Source: CAZCGA01 sp964498075 | GTDB lineage: Bacteria; Desulfobacterota; Binatia; HRBIN30 | Direction: 5' to 3' | Length of the DNA stretch: 64,000 bases | NCBI GenBank assembly: GCA_964498075.1 | Contig: CAZCGA010000016.1 | Span: 10,084-74,083 of the forward strand | Shown here: piece after piece, positions 63,546-64,000 of the stretch | Numbering within the stretch: the first letter of the stretch is position 1 | Layout of the letters: every line of letters begins with the position of its first letter | Made by a program: the position numbers and the translations under genes | The notes under the pieces: generated by a model | The model's input: the letters and a program-made list of their open reading frames with translations, nothing else | What the model was told of the DNA's origin: nothing | The model's database searches: none

Positions 63546-63621
63546 ACAGAGACTACTAACGAAGCAATTGACCCCAAACCTGCTCGAGCGGCGGCCCATG
63601 AGCCGTCCGAGGCGCGTCTCG

Positions 63622-64000
63622 CTAGATCCTCAGTACGAAATAGCTCGGCGGAAGCCCGAACATCATCTTGCCGACGTCTTCGTAGCGCGCGTACGACTTG
63701 CTGGCGTGCAGAGCCAGCACGTGGACGTCGCGATGGTGGCGCTCGATGCCGTGCTCGATCCGAATCGCCGTCGTCCCGGCGGCTTCGCACACGAGATCGA
63801 CGGCCTGGGCGCAGCTCTCTGCGGCGAAACACGCCGCGAGTTGGCAGCGCATCTTCGTCGCGTCGGAGAGCCGGCGATCGCGCTCGGCGTCGCGGTAGGC
63901 CTCCGAGATCGCCGCGTAGAGCGAATCCCGGCTCGCGTCCAGAAGGCCGCGCGCTCTCCCCGCGTGGTGTTGCGCCATCTCGCGGTCCCGGAGCGCGATG
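63622..64000 (-). CDS. Acyl-CoA dehydrogenase-like flavoprotein (C-terminal fragment)
   Basis: The last ~125 codons of a minus-strand gene that runs off the right edge; the frame stays open to 64000. The sequence resembles the C-terminal helical domain of acyl-CoA dehydrogenase type 2/HsaA-type flavin monooxygenases: a long helix (LLDASRDSLYAAISEAYRDAE), CQLAACFAAESCAQAVDLVCEAAGTTAIRIEHGIERHHRDVHVLALHASKSYARYEDVGKMMFGLPP. In that family the HRDVH and AGT segments lie near the flavin. Substrate unknown. Confidence 0.78.
   Translation of the reverse strand, partial: IALRDREMAQHHAGRARGLLDASRDSLYAAISEAYRDAERDRRLSDATKMRCQLAACFAAESCAQAVDLVCEAAGTTAIRIEHGIERHHRDVHVLALHASKSYARYEDVGKMMFGLPPSYFVLRI

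Overview
This is a 64-kb high-GC bacterial chromosome segment, probably from a metagenome-assembled genome, because three 10-N scaffold joints (13124-13133, 15208-15217, 44058-44067) interrupt real genes. The gene content points to an uncultured Gram-negative of the Desulfobacterota/Binatota type. The indicators are RND pumps and porins, a type IV pilus, an F420-type LLM flavoprotein, secreted proteins with dockerin-like and cohesin-like modules, and core genes such as radC, glyS and ppdK. The lineage is my inference; there is no rRNA gene in the window.

1-8 kb: end of an FtsX-type permease, a LolA-like lipoprotein-sorting protein, a secreted matrixin protease with a dockerin-like tail, then a zinc/manganese uptake locus (porin, binding protein, ATPase, permease, lipoprotein). 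8-16 kb: CorA, then a tetR-MFP-RND-TolC efflux operon on the minus strand. 16-25 kb: an RRM protein that appears to start at ATT, SnoaL-like proteins, a FetAB-like ABC exporter, RlmI-like methylase, RadC, a hydrolase, a DprA-like protein, a toxin-antitoxin-like pair with a frameshift, an SDR and an ICMT-like methyltransferase.

25.5-37 kb is an accessory, defence-type island in decay. It holds an ORF6N regulator, a truncated PLD-like gene, and a very large SF1 helicase/nuclease gene. That gene is split by a complete IS21-family element whose ends and 5-bp target duplication can be read exactly. Removing the element and two single-base insertions restores one open frame of about 1796 codons. 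An AlbA_2 (Schlafen-type) fragment and a PIN toxin with a companion gene follow.

37-52 kb: glyS-ppdK, then a type IV pilus cluster (pilB, pilT, pilC, a membrane-bound sigma-54 activator that fuses a PilS-like sensor directly to a PilR-like output, two tandem pilins behind a GG-N10-GC sigma-54 promoter, and two TMTC-like polytopic glycosyltransferases). The hybrid regulator is the most unusual intact gene in the window.

52-64 kb: a Gfo/Idh/MocA pseudogene, the agmatine-to-putrescine pair aguB-aguA with a thioesterase, a SurA-like isomerase, an LLM oxidoreductase, a cohesin-like secreted protein, a MetE-like protein with an AAC(3)-family acetyltransferase, a LarA-like racemase, a PHP-domain protein and the end of an acyl-CoA dehydrogenase-like gene. 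I found no rRNA or tRNA genes and no CRISPR array.
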